64,000 nucleotides of DNA, from the NCBI RefSeq assembly GCF_040930455.2, contig NZ_CP170494.1, one strand, 5' to 3'. This DNA is from Neopusillimonas maritima (GTDB taxonomy: Bacteria; Pseudomonadota; Gammaproteobacteria; Burkholderiales; Burkholderiaceae_B). This document shows, piece by piece, positions 18,569 through 26,105 of the stretch. Under the pieces are notes generated by a model. The model saw nothing but the letters and a program-made list of their open reading frames with translations. It was not told the origin of the DNA and searched no databases. The position numbers and the translations under genes are program-made. The first letter of the stretch is position 1; the number at the start of each line of letters is the position of its first letter.

Positions 18569-19636
18569 TTACTCAAAAAGGTTGGGCGTGTTGTCGCGTG
18601 ATGTGGGGGCGGTAAGGCCCAGATGACGCCAGGTTGTTTGTGTGGCCATGCGCCCGCGGGGGGTGCGTTGAAGGTAGCCGTGTTGGATCAGGTATGGTTC
18701 GATGACGTCTTCAATCGTGTCACGCTCTTCGCCAATGGCCGCGGCAAGGCTGTCGACTCCCACCGGCCCACCGTCGAATTTGTGCACAATGGCATCCAGC
18801 AGTTTACGGTCCATTAAGTCGAGCCCCTGCGGATCGACATCCAGCATCGACAACGCGGCGTTGGCTGTATCTGCGTTGATCACGCCGTCGGATTTCACCT
18901 CGGCATAATCGCGCACACGTCGAAGCAGTCGATTGGCGATTCGAGGGGTACCGCGTGCCCGCCGCGCAATTTCCTGGGAGCCATCCGGCGTAATCGTGAC
19001 ATTCAGCAAACCTGCACTGCGGGTGACAATATGGGTAAGGTCGGTAACGCTATAAAACTCAAGGCGCGAAACAATACCAAATCGGTCGCGCAGAGGATTG
19101 GTTAGCATACCGGCGCGTGTGGTGGCGCCCACCAGCGTAAAGGGTTGCAGGTCGATTTTTACGCTGCGGGCTGCCGGGCCTTCGCCGATCATGATGTCGA
19201 TCTGGAAGTCTTCCAATGCCGGGTAGAGAATTTCTTCCACGACCGGCGACAAACGATGAATTTCATCGATGAACAAAACATCGTTGCGTTCGAGATTGGT
19301 CAGCATCGCAGCGAGATCGCCGGGGCGCTCAAGGACCGGCCCTGAGGTTTGGCGCAACTGAACGCCCATTTCCTGCGCAATAATGTGTGCCAGCGTGGTT
19401 TTACCCAGCCCGGGAGGTCCAAAAAGCAGAACGTGGTCGAGCGATTCGTTGCGTTGCCGGGCGGCGGTAATGAAAATTTCAAGTTGTTCGCGCACATTGT
19501 GCTGCCCGACGTAATCAGACAGCATGCGCGGGCGCAGGGCCCTTTCAAGCGTATCCTCGTTAGGCGAGGAGGATTGTGGTGCGACGATTCGCGGCTCTGA
19601 CGCGGTGCCGGAGAAGGAATCAGAATGAATAGCCAT
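18569..19636 (-). CDS. ruvB: Holliday junction branch migration ATPase RuvB
   Basis: A 355-residue AAA+ motor that forms hexameric rings and drives branch migration of Holliday junctions with RuvA. Walker A GPPGLGKTTLA is near residues 71-81, Walker B LFIDEIHRLSPVVEE near 126-140, sensor 1 GATTRAGML, the arginine-finger segment PLRDRFG, and a C-terminal winged helix with LQRTPRGRMAT. An N-terminal extension of about 20 Ser- and Pro-rich residues precedes the usual start region. It follows ruvA by 60 bp and is last in the ruvC-ruvA-ruvB run. Confidence 0.97.
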   Translation of the reverse strand: MAIHSDSFSGTASEPRIVAPQSSSPNEDTLERALRPRMLSDYVGQHNVREQLEIFITAARQRNESLDHVLLFGPPGLGKTTLAHIIAQEMGVQLRQTSGPVLERPGDLAAMLTNLERNDVLFIDEIHRLSPVVEEILYPALEDFQIDIMIGEGPAARSVKIDLQPFTLVGATTRAGMLTNPLRDRFGIVSRLEFYSVTDLTHIVTRSAGLLNVTITPDGSQEIARRARGTPRIANRLLRRVRDYAEVKSDGVINADTANAALSMLDVDPQGLDLMDRKLLDAIVHKFDGGPVGVDSLAAAIGEERDTIEDVIEPYLIQHGYLQRTPRGRMATQTTWRHLGLTAPTSRDNTPNLFE

Positions 19637-19696
19637 GGCTCAGTTCAGCTTGAAATATTGCGTTAATCGTACACGAGAACGATCGGGTCGGCGACT

Positions 19697-20272
19697 CTAG
19701 CGTGCCAGCGACTTCAGGGCCTGGCGTATGCCCTCGGAAACATCGATATCGGCAGGCAGAGCCTTCAACGCCGCCTGGGACTCACTGTTTGAATAGCCCA
19801 GTGCCATGAGTGCGTTCAAAATGTCATCGCGACCGGAGCTCGCGTTTCCGCCGCTCCCATGATGCGCCGGCGCGCCGAGTTTGTCTTTGAGTTCGAGCAG
19901 CAGGCGTTCCGCCGTTTTTTTTCCGATGCCGGGTACTCGCGTTAGGCGGCCGGTTTCCTGTTCCCGGATGGCCAGTGCCAAGTCATCGGTGGTCATGCCT
20001 GAAAGTACCGCCAAGGCGGTTCGTGCACCGATCCCGGTTACTTTGATTAAAGCGCGAAAGGTGATGCGTTCCTGAGCAGTGAGAAAGCCATAGAGAACAT
20101 GGGCATCTTCCCGGATCGCCAGATGGGTGTAAAGCGTAACCTGCGCACCTGCCTCGGGCAGGTCGTAAAGGGTACTCATGGGTACATCGATTTCGTATCC
20201 CAGCCCCCCTGTTTGCACGCAAATAGTGGGTGGGGTTTTGTCGAGCAGCGTGCCGGTAATGCGTCCGATCAT
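19697..20272 (-). CDS. ruvA: Holliday junction recognition protein RuvA
   Basis: A 191-residue tetrameric junction-binding protein. The N-terminal OB fold begins MIGRITGTLLDKTPPTICVQTGGLGYEIDVP. Tandem helix-hairpin-helix motifs follow (FRALIKVTGIGARTALAVLSG and LTRVPGIGKKTAERLLLELKDKL), then a flexible linker and a C-terminal domain III (ILNALMALGYSNSESQAALKAL) that contacts RuvB. The length is close to E. coli RuvA (203). It lies 23 bp after ruvC. Confidence 0.96.
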   Translation of the reverse strand: MIGRITGTLLDKTPPTICVQTGGLGYEIDVPMSTLYDLPEAGAQVTLYTHLAIREDAHVLYGFLTAQERITFRALIKVTGIGARTALAVLSGMTTDDLALAIREQETGRLTRVPGIGKKTAERLLLELKDKLGAPAHHGSGGNASSGRDDILNALMALGYSNSESQAALKALPADIDVSEGIRQALKSLAR

Positions 20273-20295
20273 GTCGATACCTTATTCAATAATGT

Positions 20296-20841
20296 TCAGC
20301 GCGATAAACGGCCGCCGCGCAAACGCGCGCCGCCCCGGCCTGATAGTGCTCCGCCGGCATGTAGTTTCGCGGCCAGAGCACCCACGTGTGCATGGCAAAT
20401 AGCACAAGCCAGGGCATCGGCCGAGTCCGGCGAAGGCAAGCCGTTCAGGTTCAATAAACGCTGAACCATGGCTTGTACCTGTTCTTTGGCGGCGTGGCCG
20501 TTTCCAACGACGGATTTCTTGATTTGCAGTGCCGTATATTCGTGGACGTCGAGGTGATGGTCGGCCAGCGCACACATGGCCGCGCCGCGTGCCTGCCCCA
20601 ATAGCAAGGTTGAGGTTGGATTCGTATTGACAAATACTTTTTCCAGCGCGGAAACGGTGGGGTTATGTGCCTGAATGATCTCCCTGACATTATCCAGAAT
20701 GGTTTTCAGGCGCTGTGCCAGGGGGAGGTCGGCGGGAACCTGAATGGTGCCACTGGCCACATAGCCAAGGCGCATGCCTTCGACATCGATAATGCCGAAG
20801 CCGGTGCGCCGAAGGCCGGGGTCAATGCCAAGGACTCTCAT
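20296..20841 (-). CDS. ruvC: Holliday junction resolvase RuvC
   Basis: A 181-residue dimeric endonuclease that cuts Holliday junctions symmetrically. The RNase H-like fold starts MRVLGIDPGLRRTGFGIID, with catalytic Asp in GIDPG. Further acidic residues are Glu in SALEKVFVN and the Asp pair in SPDSADALACAICHA near residues 138-150. A basic Gly/Arg tail (GGALSGRGGARLRGGRLSR) extends past the usual end. The start ATG overlaps the purH stop in the sequence TAATG, so the genes are probably coupled. Confidence 0.96.
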   Translation of the reverse strand: MRVLGIDPGLRRTGFGIIDVEGMRLGYVASGTIQVPADLPLAQRLKTILDNVREIIQAHNPTVSALEKVFVNTNPTSTLLLGQARGAAMCALADHHLDVHEYTALQIKKSVVGNGHAAKEQVQAMVQRLLNLNGLPSPDSADALACAICHAHVGALAAKLHAGGALSGRGGARLRGGRLSR

Positions 20842-22436
20842 TAATGACGGAAATGACGGGTGCCGGTGAGCACCATGACAATACCGCGTTCGTTAGCGGC
20901 GGCAATGACTTCGTCGTCGCGCACGCTGCCGCCGGGTTGAATAACACACGTAGCGCCGGCTTCGGCTACAACGTCCAGGCCGTCACGGAAAGGGAAGAAA
21001 GCGTCGGAGGCGACGGCGGAACCGGCCAGACTCAGACCCGCGTTTTCAGCTTTGATGGAGGCAATGCGTGCTGAGTCAATACGGCTCATTTGACCCGCGC
21101 CAACGCCCAGTGTCATGCCGTTTGCGGCAAACACAATGGCATTCGATTTCACATACTTTGCAACTTTCCAGGCAAACAGCATGTCGTGCAATTGTTGGGG
21201 GGTGGGTTGTTTATCCGTGACGACCTTGAGCAGGCTTTCATCCACCTGGAAGGTGTCGGGGGTTTGTACCAGCCAGCCTCCGCCAACCCTTTTAATATCC
21301 ATCGGGTTCTGGGCGTTGCCACTGGGCACCTCGAGCACGCGAACGTTCTTTTTGCTGGTGAATACGGCCAGTGCTTCGCCTGAGTAGGCCGGCGCCAATA
21401 GCACCTCGACAAACTGTTGTTCTGTAATCGCCCTGGCGGTTTTTTCATCAACCGGACGATTAAAGGCAATAATGCCACCGAAAGCGGATGTAGGGTCGGT
21501 TTTGAAGGCTTTTTGATAGGCTTCTTCCGAATTTTCCGCCACCGCCACGCCACATGGATTGGCGTGCTTCACAATCACGCAGCCACACGTTTCAAGGCTG
21601 CGCACGCACTCCCAGGCCGCATCGGCATCGGCAATGTTGTTGTATGAAAGTTCTTTGCCTTGAAGCTGGCGATAGCTTCCCAATAGGCCGGCGCCGACCG
21701 GTTGGTCAACATAAAACGCAGCAGCCTGATGCGGGTTTTCGCCATAGCGTAGCGTTTGTTCGCGTTTCATTTGCACCGTAAGCATTGCCGGCCAAGGGGT
21801 GCGCTCGGGTTCTGCGTTCTGCGCCGGCGCTTCGTTTGCCAGGCTGCTTAAGTACCCGGCAATGGCGCCGTCGTAGGCTGCGGTATGGGCATAGACCTTT
21901 GCCGCCAAGGCCAGTCGCAGGGCATAGGAGGGCTGACCGTCCGGGCCGTCGATATCGGCCAGTACTTTTTTGTAATCAACCGGATCGATCACAACGGCGA
22001 CGCCGCCTTCTTCGGTACCATGATTTTTTGCAGCCGCCCGCAACATGGCCGGCCCGCCGATATCAATGTTTTCCACTGCATCGGCAAAAGTGCAGCCCGG
22101 CTTGGCGATGGTTTCGCGAAAGGGATACAAATTCACAACCAGCAAATCAATGCGGTCTATACCGTGCGCTTCCAGCGTTTCTAAATGTTCAGTACTATCG
22201 CGACGTGCCAGTAGCCCGCCATGAATTTTTGGGTGTAACGTTTTGACGCGGCCATCGAGAATTTCCGGTGAGCCGGTGTGTTGGGCTACTTCGGTAACAG
22301 GCAGGCCCGCTTGCGCAAGCATTTTTGCCGTGCCGCCGGTTGATAAAAGTTTAATGCCGCGCTCAACCAATGCTTGGGCAAATTCAACGATACCGGTTTT
22401 GTCGGAAACCGAAAGCAGGGCGGTTTGTATCTTCAT
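20841..22436 (-). CDS. purH: Bifunctional AICAR transformylase/IMP cyclohydrolase
   Basis: A 531-residue enzyme for the last two steps of de novo IMP synthesis: formyl transfer from 10-formyl-tetrahydrofolate to AICAR, then ring closure. The N-terminal cyclohydrolase domain (about 1-200) begins MKIQTALLSVSDKTGIVEFAQAL and includes LSTGGTAKML and GRVKTLHPKIHGGLLARRD. The transformylase domain holds the catalytic CVIVKHANPCGVA segment near residues 282-294 and ends QPGGSVRDDEVIAAANERGIVMVLTGTRHFRH. It lies between fis (25 bp upstream) and ruvC (overlapping), an arrangement common in Burkholderiales. Confidence 0.97.
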   Translation of the reverse strand: MKIQTALLSVSDKTGIVEFAQALVERGIKLLSTGGTAKMLAQAGLPVTEVAQHTGSPEILDGRVKTLHPKIHGGLLARRDSTEHLETLEAHGIDRIDLLVVNLYPFRETIAKPGCTFADAVENIDIGGPAMLRAAAKNHGTEEGGVAVVIDPVDYKKVLADIDGPDGQPSYALRLALAAKVYAHTAAYDGAIAGYLSSLANEAPAQNAEPERTPWPAMLTVQMKREQTLRYGENPHQAAAFYVDQPVGAGLLGSYRQLQGKELSYNNIADADAAWECVRSLETCGCVIVKHANPCGVAVAENSEEAYQKAFKTDPTSAFGGIIAFNRPVDEKTARAITEQQFVEVLLAPAYSGEALAVFTSKKNVRVLEVPSGNAQNPMDIKRVGGGWLVQTPDTFQVDESLLKVVTDKQPTPQQLHDMLFAWKVAKYVKSNAIVFAANGMTLGVGAGQMSRIDSARIASIKAENAGLSLAGSAVASDAFFPFRDGLDVVAEAGATCVIQPGGSVRDDEVIAAANERGIVMVLTGTRHFRH

Positions 22437-22461
22437 GGGTACGACTCAAAAGTAGATGGGT

Positions 22462-22701
22462 TCAAGGTTGCAAATCGTGCGCGCTGAGTTTCTTACGCAA
22501 GGTGCTGCGCGTAATACCCAGCATAGCGGCCGCTTTTGACTGGTTGCCGTGCGTTTTTTCCAGCGCGATTTGCAACACCGGTTTTTCAACGCAGTTGACC
22601 ACCATGGCCAGAATATCGTGTGGCTCGGTGTCTCCCAGGTCGGCGAAATAACGTTCCAGATGCTCGCGTACACACTGTTCAATGGGGTTGGGATAGTTCA
22701 T
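22462..22701 (-). CDS. fis: Fis family DNA-binding protein
   Basis: A 79-residue nucleoid-associated protein. The C-terminal helix-turn-helix KTHGNQSKAAAMLGITRSTLRKKL (49-72) matches the Fis/NtrC C-terminal motif. The N-terminal half forms the dimerisation helices (PIEQCVREHLERYFADLG). It is shorter than E. coli Fis (98) but the usual length for beta-proteobacterial Fis-like proteins. It sits 19 bp downstream of dusB, the same pairing as the E. coli dusB-fis operon. Growth-phase control of rRNA or recombination is inferred from the family. Confidence 0.93.
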   Translation of the reverse strand: MNYPNPIEQCVREHLERYFADLGDTEPHDILAMVVNCVEKPVLQIALEKTHGNQSKAAAMLGITRSTLRKKLSAHDLQP

Positions 22702-22720
22702 TCTTTTCGCTGTTGTGAGT

Positions 22721-23737
22721 TCAGGCGGCCAGCGCCTGCGATGGTGTTGTTAAATATTTTTCGGGTGCGAACTGGTCGAACCAGGCTGCCAGGGCGGCGA
22801 GTTGTTCTTGACTTTGGTCGCTTTGATTGATGCGTTGAATCAAGGGCGCGCTCAGGGGAAGTTTGCCCAGATACCATCCAACGTGTTTGCGTGCCGATCT
22901 TACACCAGTGTACTCGCCGTAGAAACGATAGTGATCTTCAAGGTGTTCGAGCAGGCAATCGCGTAATTCCCCGAAAGTAGGGGGAGGCAGGTAAGTGCCG
23001 GTTGCCAGAAAGTGATCGACTTCCCGAAAAATCCAGGGCCGGCCTTGGGCCGCGCGGCCGATCATAATGGCATCGGCTCCCGTGTAATTGAGAACAAAAC
23101 GGGCTTTTTCCGGACTGTCGATATCGCCGTTGGCGATAACGGGGATATGCAGTTGGCTTTTGACTTCTTTGATGGTGTCGTATTCCGCATGCCCGTTGTA
23201 TAAGTCGGCACGTGTGCGCCCATGTAAGGTAAGGGCGGAGATGCCGGTGTTTTCCGCCAATTTGCCGATGCGAAGTGCATTGCGCGAGTGGTGATCCCAT
23301 CCGGTGCGGGTTTTGAGCGTGACGGGAATGCCGAATGGCCGACACGCGCTAACGACGCTTTCAAGAATGCGGGCAATGAGGTCTTCGTGACGCAGCAAAG
23401 CGGAGCCGGAGGCGACATTACACACTTTCTTAACCGGGCAGCCCATATTGATATCAATAATTTGGGCGCCTTTACGAATATTGAAAACAGCGGCTTCCGC
23501 CATCATTTCAGGGTCGGCCCCCGCAATTTGCACTGCGATGGGGTCGATTTCCCCGTCGTGGTTCAGGCGACGTGATGTTTTGACGCTATTCCATAAACGA
23601 GGATTGCTGGCTGCCATTTCAGAGACGGCATAGCCTGCACCCAACCGCTTGCAGAGTTGTCGGTAGGGACGATCGGTTACACCTGCCATAGGCGCAACAA
23701 ATACACGATTGGGGAGGGTCCAGGGGCCGATTTGCAT
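22721..23737 (-). CDS. dusB: tRNA-dihydrouridine synthase DusB
   Basis: A 338-residue flavin enzyme that reduces specific uridines of tRNA to dihydrouridine. The TIM-barrel start NRVFVAPMAGVTDRPYRQLCKRLGAG is typical, the catalytic Cys lies in DINMGCPVKKVCNVASGSALLRHE (about 96-119), and FMN-binding residues occur in PVIANGDI and ADAIMIGRAAQGRPWIFRE. The length and the position directly upstream of fis identify it as the DusB branch. It follows ubiH by 52 bp on the same strand. Confidence 0.96.
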   Translation of the reverse strand: MQIGPWTLPNRVFVAPMAGVTDRPYRQLCKRLGAGYAVSEMAASNPRLWNSVKTSRRLNHDGEIDPIAVQIAGADPEMMAEAAVFNIRKGAQIIDINMGCPVKKVCNVASGSALLRHEDLIARILESVVSACRPFGIPVTLKTRTGWDHHSRNALRIGKLAENTGISALTLHGRTRADLYNGHAEYDTIKEVKSQLHIPVIANGDIDSPEKARFVLNYTGADAIMIGRAAQGRPWIFREVDHFLATGTYLPPPTFGELRDCLLEHLEDHYRFYGEYTGVRSARKHVGWYLGKLPLSAPLIQRINQSDQSQEQLAALAAWFDQFAPEKYLTTPSQALAA

Positions 23738-23789
23738 GGGGGCATTTTAACGTTCCCTGACCAGGGTGGGGAGAGGGAAATAAATTTGG

Positions 23790-24947
23790 TTACCGACGCA
23801 GGCCTTGTAACAGATGATGAGCAAGCGGCATACGCGCTCCTAAACTGAGGTCCATGCCGAGTAAGGCCAGCCCTGCCGCATGTTCTACAAGAGGCTGTTT
23901 GGTTGAGAATATGCGCGGCAGGAAGTCGGTAATGCCCGTGGTGAGCCAACGGTCGGGTTTGCGCAGTTGCGTGTAGTGTTCCAGCATAGGGCCTGGGTCC
24001 TGGCTTGGTTGAGTAAGCCAAAAACGTAAGGTGTGTGCAAGCTGCGCTGCGTCCCGCAAACCCAGATTCAGCCCTTGGCCCGCTACCGGATGTAATGTTT
24101 GAGCTGCATTGCCGATTGCAATACCTCGCCGGCCGATGCGTGTGGGGCCCGCATGCAGCGAGAGTGGGTAGACAGCGCGCTCGCCCAAAACAGATAAAGT
24201 GCCCAGCCGTTCGCCAAAAATACTTTGTAGTTGGGTGTTGAAATCGGTATCGGGGGCGTCACGCAATTGCGCAGCGGTGTCGGGCCGGCAGCACCACACA
24301 ACGCCATAGTGATTGGCGCCGGAGGGGTGGGGTAACAATGCTAGGGGCCCCTGCCGGGTAAATCGTTCGAAAGCCCAGCCTGGGCGCGGCTCACCCGCCT
24401 TCACCACTGTTAATACGGCACACTGGTCGTATTGTTTGTTGAGCCCTTTGGGGCGAATGCCATCAGATTGCACGCCCATATAAGCTTGAATCCTGCGAGT
24501 GTCGGCCAGCACTTCCGGATATTCATTCAACTGCAGTGCGGCGTGTTTAAGTTCAATGCAACTGATGCCGCTGCTTGCCAGCGAGTGGTGCAGCTCAGTT
24601 AATAGGTCGGTGTAATTGACTACCCCCCCCAGTTCCGCAACATTAAGGTCGGTATGTTGAATGACGGTTCGGCCCAATCGCCCTTGTTGCGAAACATGCA
24701 CCGTTTCGATGGGCCGATAGTGTGCAGGCCAGGCCTTTAGCTTGCGTAAGAGTTCAATACTGCCGTGATTGACCGCGATTGAGCGCGGGTCGGAAGCCTC
24801 GTTGGGCGAAGCCCCCCGGCGCATGAACGACGCGCCAACCAGCGCAATCCGTTCGGGCTGTGGGGCGTAGCGCGCAAGCATTAAGGCAAGCGCGCTACCA
24901 ACCGGGCCGGCGCCCGCAATCACAATATCGTAGTCGGGGTCAGACAT
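23790..24947 (-). CDS. FAD-dependent ubiquinone-biosynthesis hydroxylase, UbiH/UbiF/VisC family
   Basis: A 385-residue flavoprotein monooxygenase of the UbiH/Coq6 family, which adds hydroxyl groups to the ring of ubiquinone precursors at the inner membrane. The dinucleotide-binding motif IVIAGAGPVGSALALMLAR is at residues 8-26, and the second FAD motif GIAIGNAAQTLHPVAGQGLNLGLRDAAQLA (about 275-304) is the UbiH signature. A DPRSIAVNHGSIELL segment lies near residue 53. Which ring position it modifies (UbiH, UbiF or UbiI type) cannot be decided by eye. It is transcribed toward dusB. Confidence 0.9.
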   Translation of the reverse strand: MSDPDYDIVIAGAGPVGSALALMLARYAPQPERIALVGASFMRRGASPNEASDPRSIAVNHGSIELLRKLKAWPAHYRPIETVHVSQQGRLGRTVIQHTDLNVAELGGVVNYTDLLTELHHSLASSGISCIELKHAALQLNEYPEVLADTRRIQAYMGVQSDGIRPKGLNKQYDQCAVLTVVKAGEPRPGWAFERFTRQGPLALLPHPSGANHYGVVWCCRPDTAAQLRDAPDTDFNTQLQSIFGERLGTLSVLGERAVYPLSLHAGPTRIGRRGIAIGNAAQTLHPVAGQGLNLGLRDAAQLAHTLRFWLTQPSQDPGPMLEHYTQLRKPDRWLTTGITDFLPRIFSTKQPLVEHAAGLALLGMDLSLGARMPLAHHLLQGLRR

Positions 24948-24998
24948 AAAGGGGCCGAGCTTGAATACAATTCGGCTATTCGGTTATGAGTTTAAGAA

Positions 24999-25415
24999 AT
25001 GTCTACACATCGAAGTAAAGTTATTGTATCGCTGCTGGCGGCTGTGCTGGGCGTGTTTGGAGCACATTGGTGGTATCTGCATCGTCGTGGTGCGTGGTTG
25101 TTTACGCTGGTAACCGCCGGCCTGTTGGCGTTTGCGCTTAGCCGCCCGGTTTGGTGGGATACACCCGCTTTTCTGCTTTTGTTCATTCCGGCCGCAGCCG
25201 GTTATATTGAGGCTCTCATCTTCTGTCTTAAGCCCGACAGTTGGTTCGATCAGCGCTATAACAACGGTGTGTCGATTACTCAAACCGGCTGGGGGCCAGT
25301 TGTAATCGCTATTCTGACCACGCTATTTGGCGCAACAGTCGTTATGTTCGGTCTCGCTATGACCGTGATTCATGTTTATGAACAGTTGGGTTGGCTGGAT
25401 GGCTATACTTACTGA
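24999..25415 (+). CDS. TM2-domain-like membrane protein
   Basis: A 138-residue inner-membrane protein. The first 60 residues fit a TM2 domain: a basic start (MSTHRSKVIVSLLAAVLGVFGAHWWYLHRRGAW) in which GxFGxHxxYL resembles the usual GxxGxHxFYLG motif between two helices. Two more hydrophobic segments follow (FLLLFIPAAAGYIEALIFCL and PVVIAILTTLFGATVVMFGLAM). It is divergent from ubiH, 51 bp apart. No function is known for bacterial proteins of this kind. A strong promoter starts 17 bp after its stop, so it probably forms its own short transcript. Confidence 0.8.
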   Translation: MSTHRSKVIVSLLAAVLGVFGAHWWYLHRRGAWLFTLVTAGLLAFALSRPVWWDTPAFLLLFIPAAAGYIEALIFCLKPDSWFDQRYNNGVSITQTGWGPVVIAILTTLFGATVVMFGLAMTVIHVYEQLGWLDGYTY

Positions 25416-25431
25416 AAAATAGCCTGGCCCC

Positions 25432-25460
25432 TTGTCGAACAAGCTTCTACAGGCTATAAT
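25432..25460 (+). promoter_or_regulatory. Consensus-like sigma-70 promoter
   Basis: TTGTCG (25432-25437), a 17-bp spacer, then a perfect TATAAT (25455-25460). The predicted start is near 25467, giving about 270 nt of leader before the next full gene at 25736. Confidence 0.75.
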
Positions 25461-25466
25461 TTTGCT

Positions 25467-25735
25467 TCTTTGGTTATACAGGAGCTTTCTGCGGTGAATA
25501 CCGACTCAAGCGACGACAGTTGTCGATTATCTATCGACCGAACAAGTCACTAGGGCGATTTCGGCAGTAAGCCATGCCACGCCCGGTGACACAAACAAGG
25601 GTGTGGCAGTCAATTTTTCGGAGTTCTTCCGAACAACCGACTCCACTTTAAATATGAATAGATTCTGCGCAGTCAGTGCGCGGGTCATCACGCTGTGCTT
25701 GTTTTCATCAAAATGGCACGCGGAGGAGTTGTGTT
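25467..25735 (+). promoter_or_regulatory. Structured mRNA leader, candidate attenuator or riboswitch
   Basis: Some 270 bases between the promoter and the MgtC-like gene hold no long gene but several stems. Hairpin A is GTCGAT/ATCGAC (25522-25527 with 25533-25538), competing with CGAC/GTCG (25514-25517 with 25522-25525). A 10-bp stem TGCCACGCCC/GGGTGTGGCA (25575-25584 with 25599-25608) is followed after 5 bases by five Ts, like a weak intrinsic terminator. GGGCG at 25553-25557 can pair with CGCCC at 25580-25584, which would break that stem. A third hairpin is GGAGT/ACTCC (25620-25624 with 25640-25644). A ribosome site GGAGGAG precedes the gene. It matches no riboswitch class I can name. Confidence 0.5.
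25494..25553 (+). CDS. Putative 19-residue leader peptide
   Basis: A GTG frame with a good ribosome site (CAGGAG, 9 bases upstream) lying wholly inside the leader. It encodes MNTDSSDDSCRLSIDRTSH and stops at TAG 25551-25553, the G of which begins the GGGCG antiterminator arm. Hairpin A lies within the coding part, so ribosome progress could decide which stem forms. Four Asp residues fall in the frame, three of them in the first eight codons. Short acidic or proline-rich leader peptides control mgtA and mgtC in enteric bacteria through ribosome destabilisation at low magnesium. Any parallel here is inference, and the frame may be chance. Confidence 0.3.
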   Translation: MNTDSSDDSCRLSIDRTSH

Positions 25736-26077
25736 ATGCGTTTATTCAATCTTTTTTTGCGTCGTGCCGGTGTACAAACCATGCCGGCTGGTATTGTCAA
25801 GAAACCGGCCGTGTCGCGTTTAACGCTGGTTTGTTCCCGCGCAAACATGGGGCAAATTCGTAAAACACTTTATCGCGACTTCGGTGTGGCTGGGTTGAGC
25901 GTTGGTTCAATGCAGGTCGACCGCGCACCCGATCCGGCGCTGGTCACAGCGTGTGTCACGGTTTCTTGCCCCGACGACTTGAAGCCGGCACTTATGAATC
26001 AGGCGCGCCAATTGAAAAAACTGGAAGGTGTGCGTGATGTACGCTGGGGCGATCATCGGCATATTGCTTTAAACTAA
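25736..26077 (+). CDS. Stand-alone MgtC C-terminal (ACT-like) domain protein
   Basis: A 113-residue soluble protein. After a basic start (MRLFNLFLRRAGV), residues 28-110 resemble the cytoplasmic C-terminal ACT-like domain of MgtC/SapB proteins: a strand (RLTLVCSR), a helix with QIRKTLYRDFGVAGLSVGSMQV, a strand TACVTVSCP, a helix ALMNQARQLKKLEGVRDVRW. The membrane part of MgtC is absent. The fold assignment is by eye and moderate; other small ACT-like domains are possible. ATG 25736 is preferred over an upstream in-frame start because GGAGGAG sits 8 bases ahead. It follows a long structured leader and precedes ctaG by 28 bp, so it likely heads an operon with ctaG and bepA. Confidence 0.6.
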   Translation: MRLFNLFLRRAGVQTMPAGIVKKPAVSRLTLVCSRANMGQIRKTLYRDFGVAGLSVGSMQVDRAPDPALVTACVTVSCPDDLKPALMNQARQLKKLEGVRDVRWGDHRHIALN

Positions 26078-26105
26078 GCCGGTTGTCTTTCACAGAATCT
26101 GTGTC

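Noticed and set aside
25603..25863. Open frame of 86 codons in the leader region
   Set aside because: It overlaps the MgtC-like gene in another frame, has no ribosome site and its product is unlike any family.
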